Source: Platycnemis pennipes
Lineage: Eukaryota > Arthropoda > Insecta > Odonata > Platycnemididae
Reading direction: 5' to 3'
NCBI GenBank assembly: GCA_933228895.1
Contig: OW121848.1
Coordinates: 84,463,470-84,527,469, forward strand
DNA: 64,000 nt
This document shows, piece by piece, positions 63,265-64,000 of this stretch (the first letter of the stretch is position 1; each line of letters starts with the position of its first letter). A program made the translations under genes and the position numbers. Below the pieces are notes generated by a model, which saw only the letters and a list, made by a program, of their open reading frames with translations, searched no databases and was not told the origin of the DNA.

Positions 63265-63545
63265 GATCGGGTTAGTGAGGTGGCTGGAGTACTGGCTTCC
63301 CATTCTAATTTCCCTGGCTCGAATCTCGGCAGTAGAAGAGATTTTTCATTTGTATATCGTTCCCTTCTTGAGTGCTATGTTCACTTATAATTCAGTACTC
63401 TGTCCGGTAGATGGGACGTTATCATGGGCCCATTGGCGCCTTTCATCATGAGGAAGCTAATGCCGAAGGCTGGTCTCTCTCCAACCTTCTTCCGTCCCCT
63501 GAAATATTTCAACCTCTACTTACCCACCATTCCTAAATGGTGCAA
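63265..63545 (+). mobile_element. tRNA-headed SINE, long body
   Basis: The head has TTAGTGAGGTGGCTGGAGTA and box B GGCTCGAATCTC (63316-63327). The body contains the phrases GGTAGATGGGACGTTA and TTGGCGCCTTTCATC, then GAAGCTAATGCCGAAGGC, a CT-rich segment and an unclear tail. I recognise this body type as a recurrent arthropod SINE pattern, from memory only. Frames through it (63260-63451) are not genes. Confidence 0.65.
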
Positions 63546-64000
63546 ATACCCAAAGCTGGCGGTTACTAACCCTGAATAATTACTACTTCATTATATATTC
63601 AGAAATTTGCAAGCCAGTGAAATTCTTTGTGTCCATTACCGATATTAATTTAAATAGGGATACGCAACGCATTCCTTATCAAATTAAATTAACCAACAAA
63701 AATAAATGATAAATTAATTGGAAATTGGATAAGTACATTTTCATTATTTTCCCATTATATTCCCACATATATTTTTTCAATATCGATTATACTTACAATT
63801 GGTTCATTGCTAACATAATCGCCTATTTTGTTATACCCGAAGAGAACGATTTTTAAACTTTGATTAACGAATTTAATTCACATTATGCAACAAAAAAACC
63901 TCAACCTTCTTTGCATTGCCATGTAGAGATTCGTATGCTACTACAAACGGATTCCTGAGGAAGAATTTCACATAGTTCTCCCTTCTCCTAAATATTTACT
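63546..64000. other. AT-rich spacer to window end
   Basis: Nothing recognised. Confidence 0.5.

Noticed and set aside
1..64000. CRISPR array, prophage, bacterial operon or endogenous virus
   Set aside because: No regularly spaced direct repeats, no ribosome-binding-site/ORF chains, and no capsid, integrase or viral polymerase signature were seen in any frame.

Overview
The window looks like arthropod nuclear DNA, most likely from an insect with a large, repeat-rich genome. The reasons are a long AT-rich gene desert, many decayed tRNA-headed SINEs, pieces of non-LTR retrotransposon (LINE) with insect-style reverse transcriptase, and short blocks of polypyrimidine/polypurine and CpG-rich DNA between AT-rich stretches. 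I cannot name the species. I found no complete protein-coding gene, no rRNA, no true tRNA gene, no CRISPR array and no viral or bacterial gene. Almost all open reading frames over 60 codons are chance frames. The longest ones lie in CT/GA-rich low-complexity DNA, where stop codons are rare on both strands.

Layout. 1-2,560: pyrimidine-rich tract, AT-rich spacer, a compact homeodomain/octamer-like block (1,920-2,090), purine-rich tract. 2,985-3,096: the first of three related inverted-repeat elements. 3,100-9,580: spacer with a CpG-bearing stretch (3,630-4,260), a SINE remnant and a pyrimidine tract. 9,583-28,730: one clearer SINE, several weak SINE remnants, and alternating purine and pyrimidine blocks, including a G-quadruplex motif at 17,305. 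A CpG-rich stretch (27,540-28,040) ends in a good TATA box and a splice-donor-like site. 28,730-28,928: the second and longest inverted-repeat element. 28,930-44,780: mostly empty, with a candidate first exon near 34,274, a palindromic NRF-1/EWG-type site at 39,571, a CpG-rich block at 40,000-40,260 and a 53-codon ORF at 42,544. 44,780-46,115: a dead LINE copy with EN-like and RT-like segments and a destroyed YADD box. 46,458-46,570: the third inverted-repeat element. 48,860-63,545: five of the six best-preserved SINEs in the window. One of them (57,568-57,835) has a perfect 11-bp target-site duplication and sits at the edge of a LINE 3' end. The largest pyrimidine block is at 51,950-52,960.

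The identifiable content is transposon biology: LINE-encoded enzymes are the usual source of the machinery that copies tRNA-headed SINEs, and both are here as fossils, with one SINE insertion directly beside a LINE tail. The least explained items are the three inverted-repeat elements that share a short terminal motif, which may be Penelope-like or MITE-like ends, and two promoter/first-exon candidates that could mark real genes extending beyond what can be seen here.
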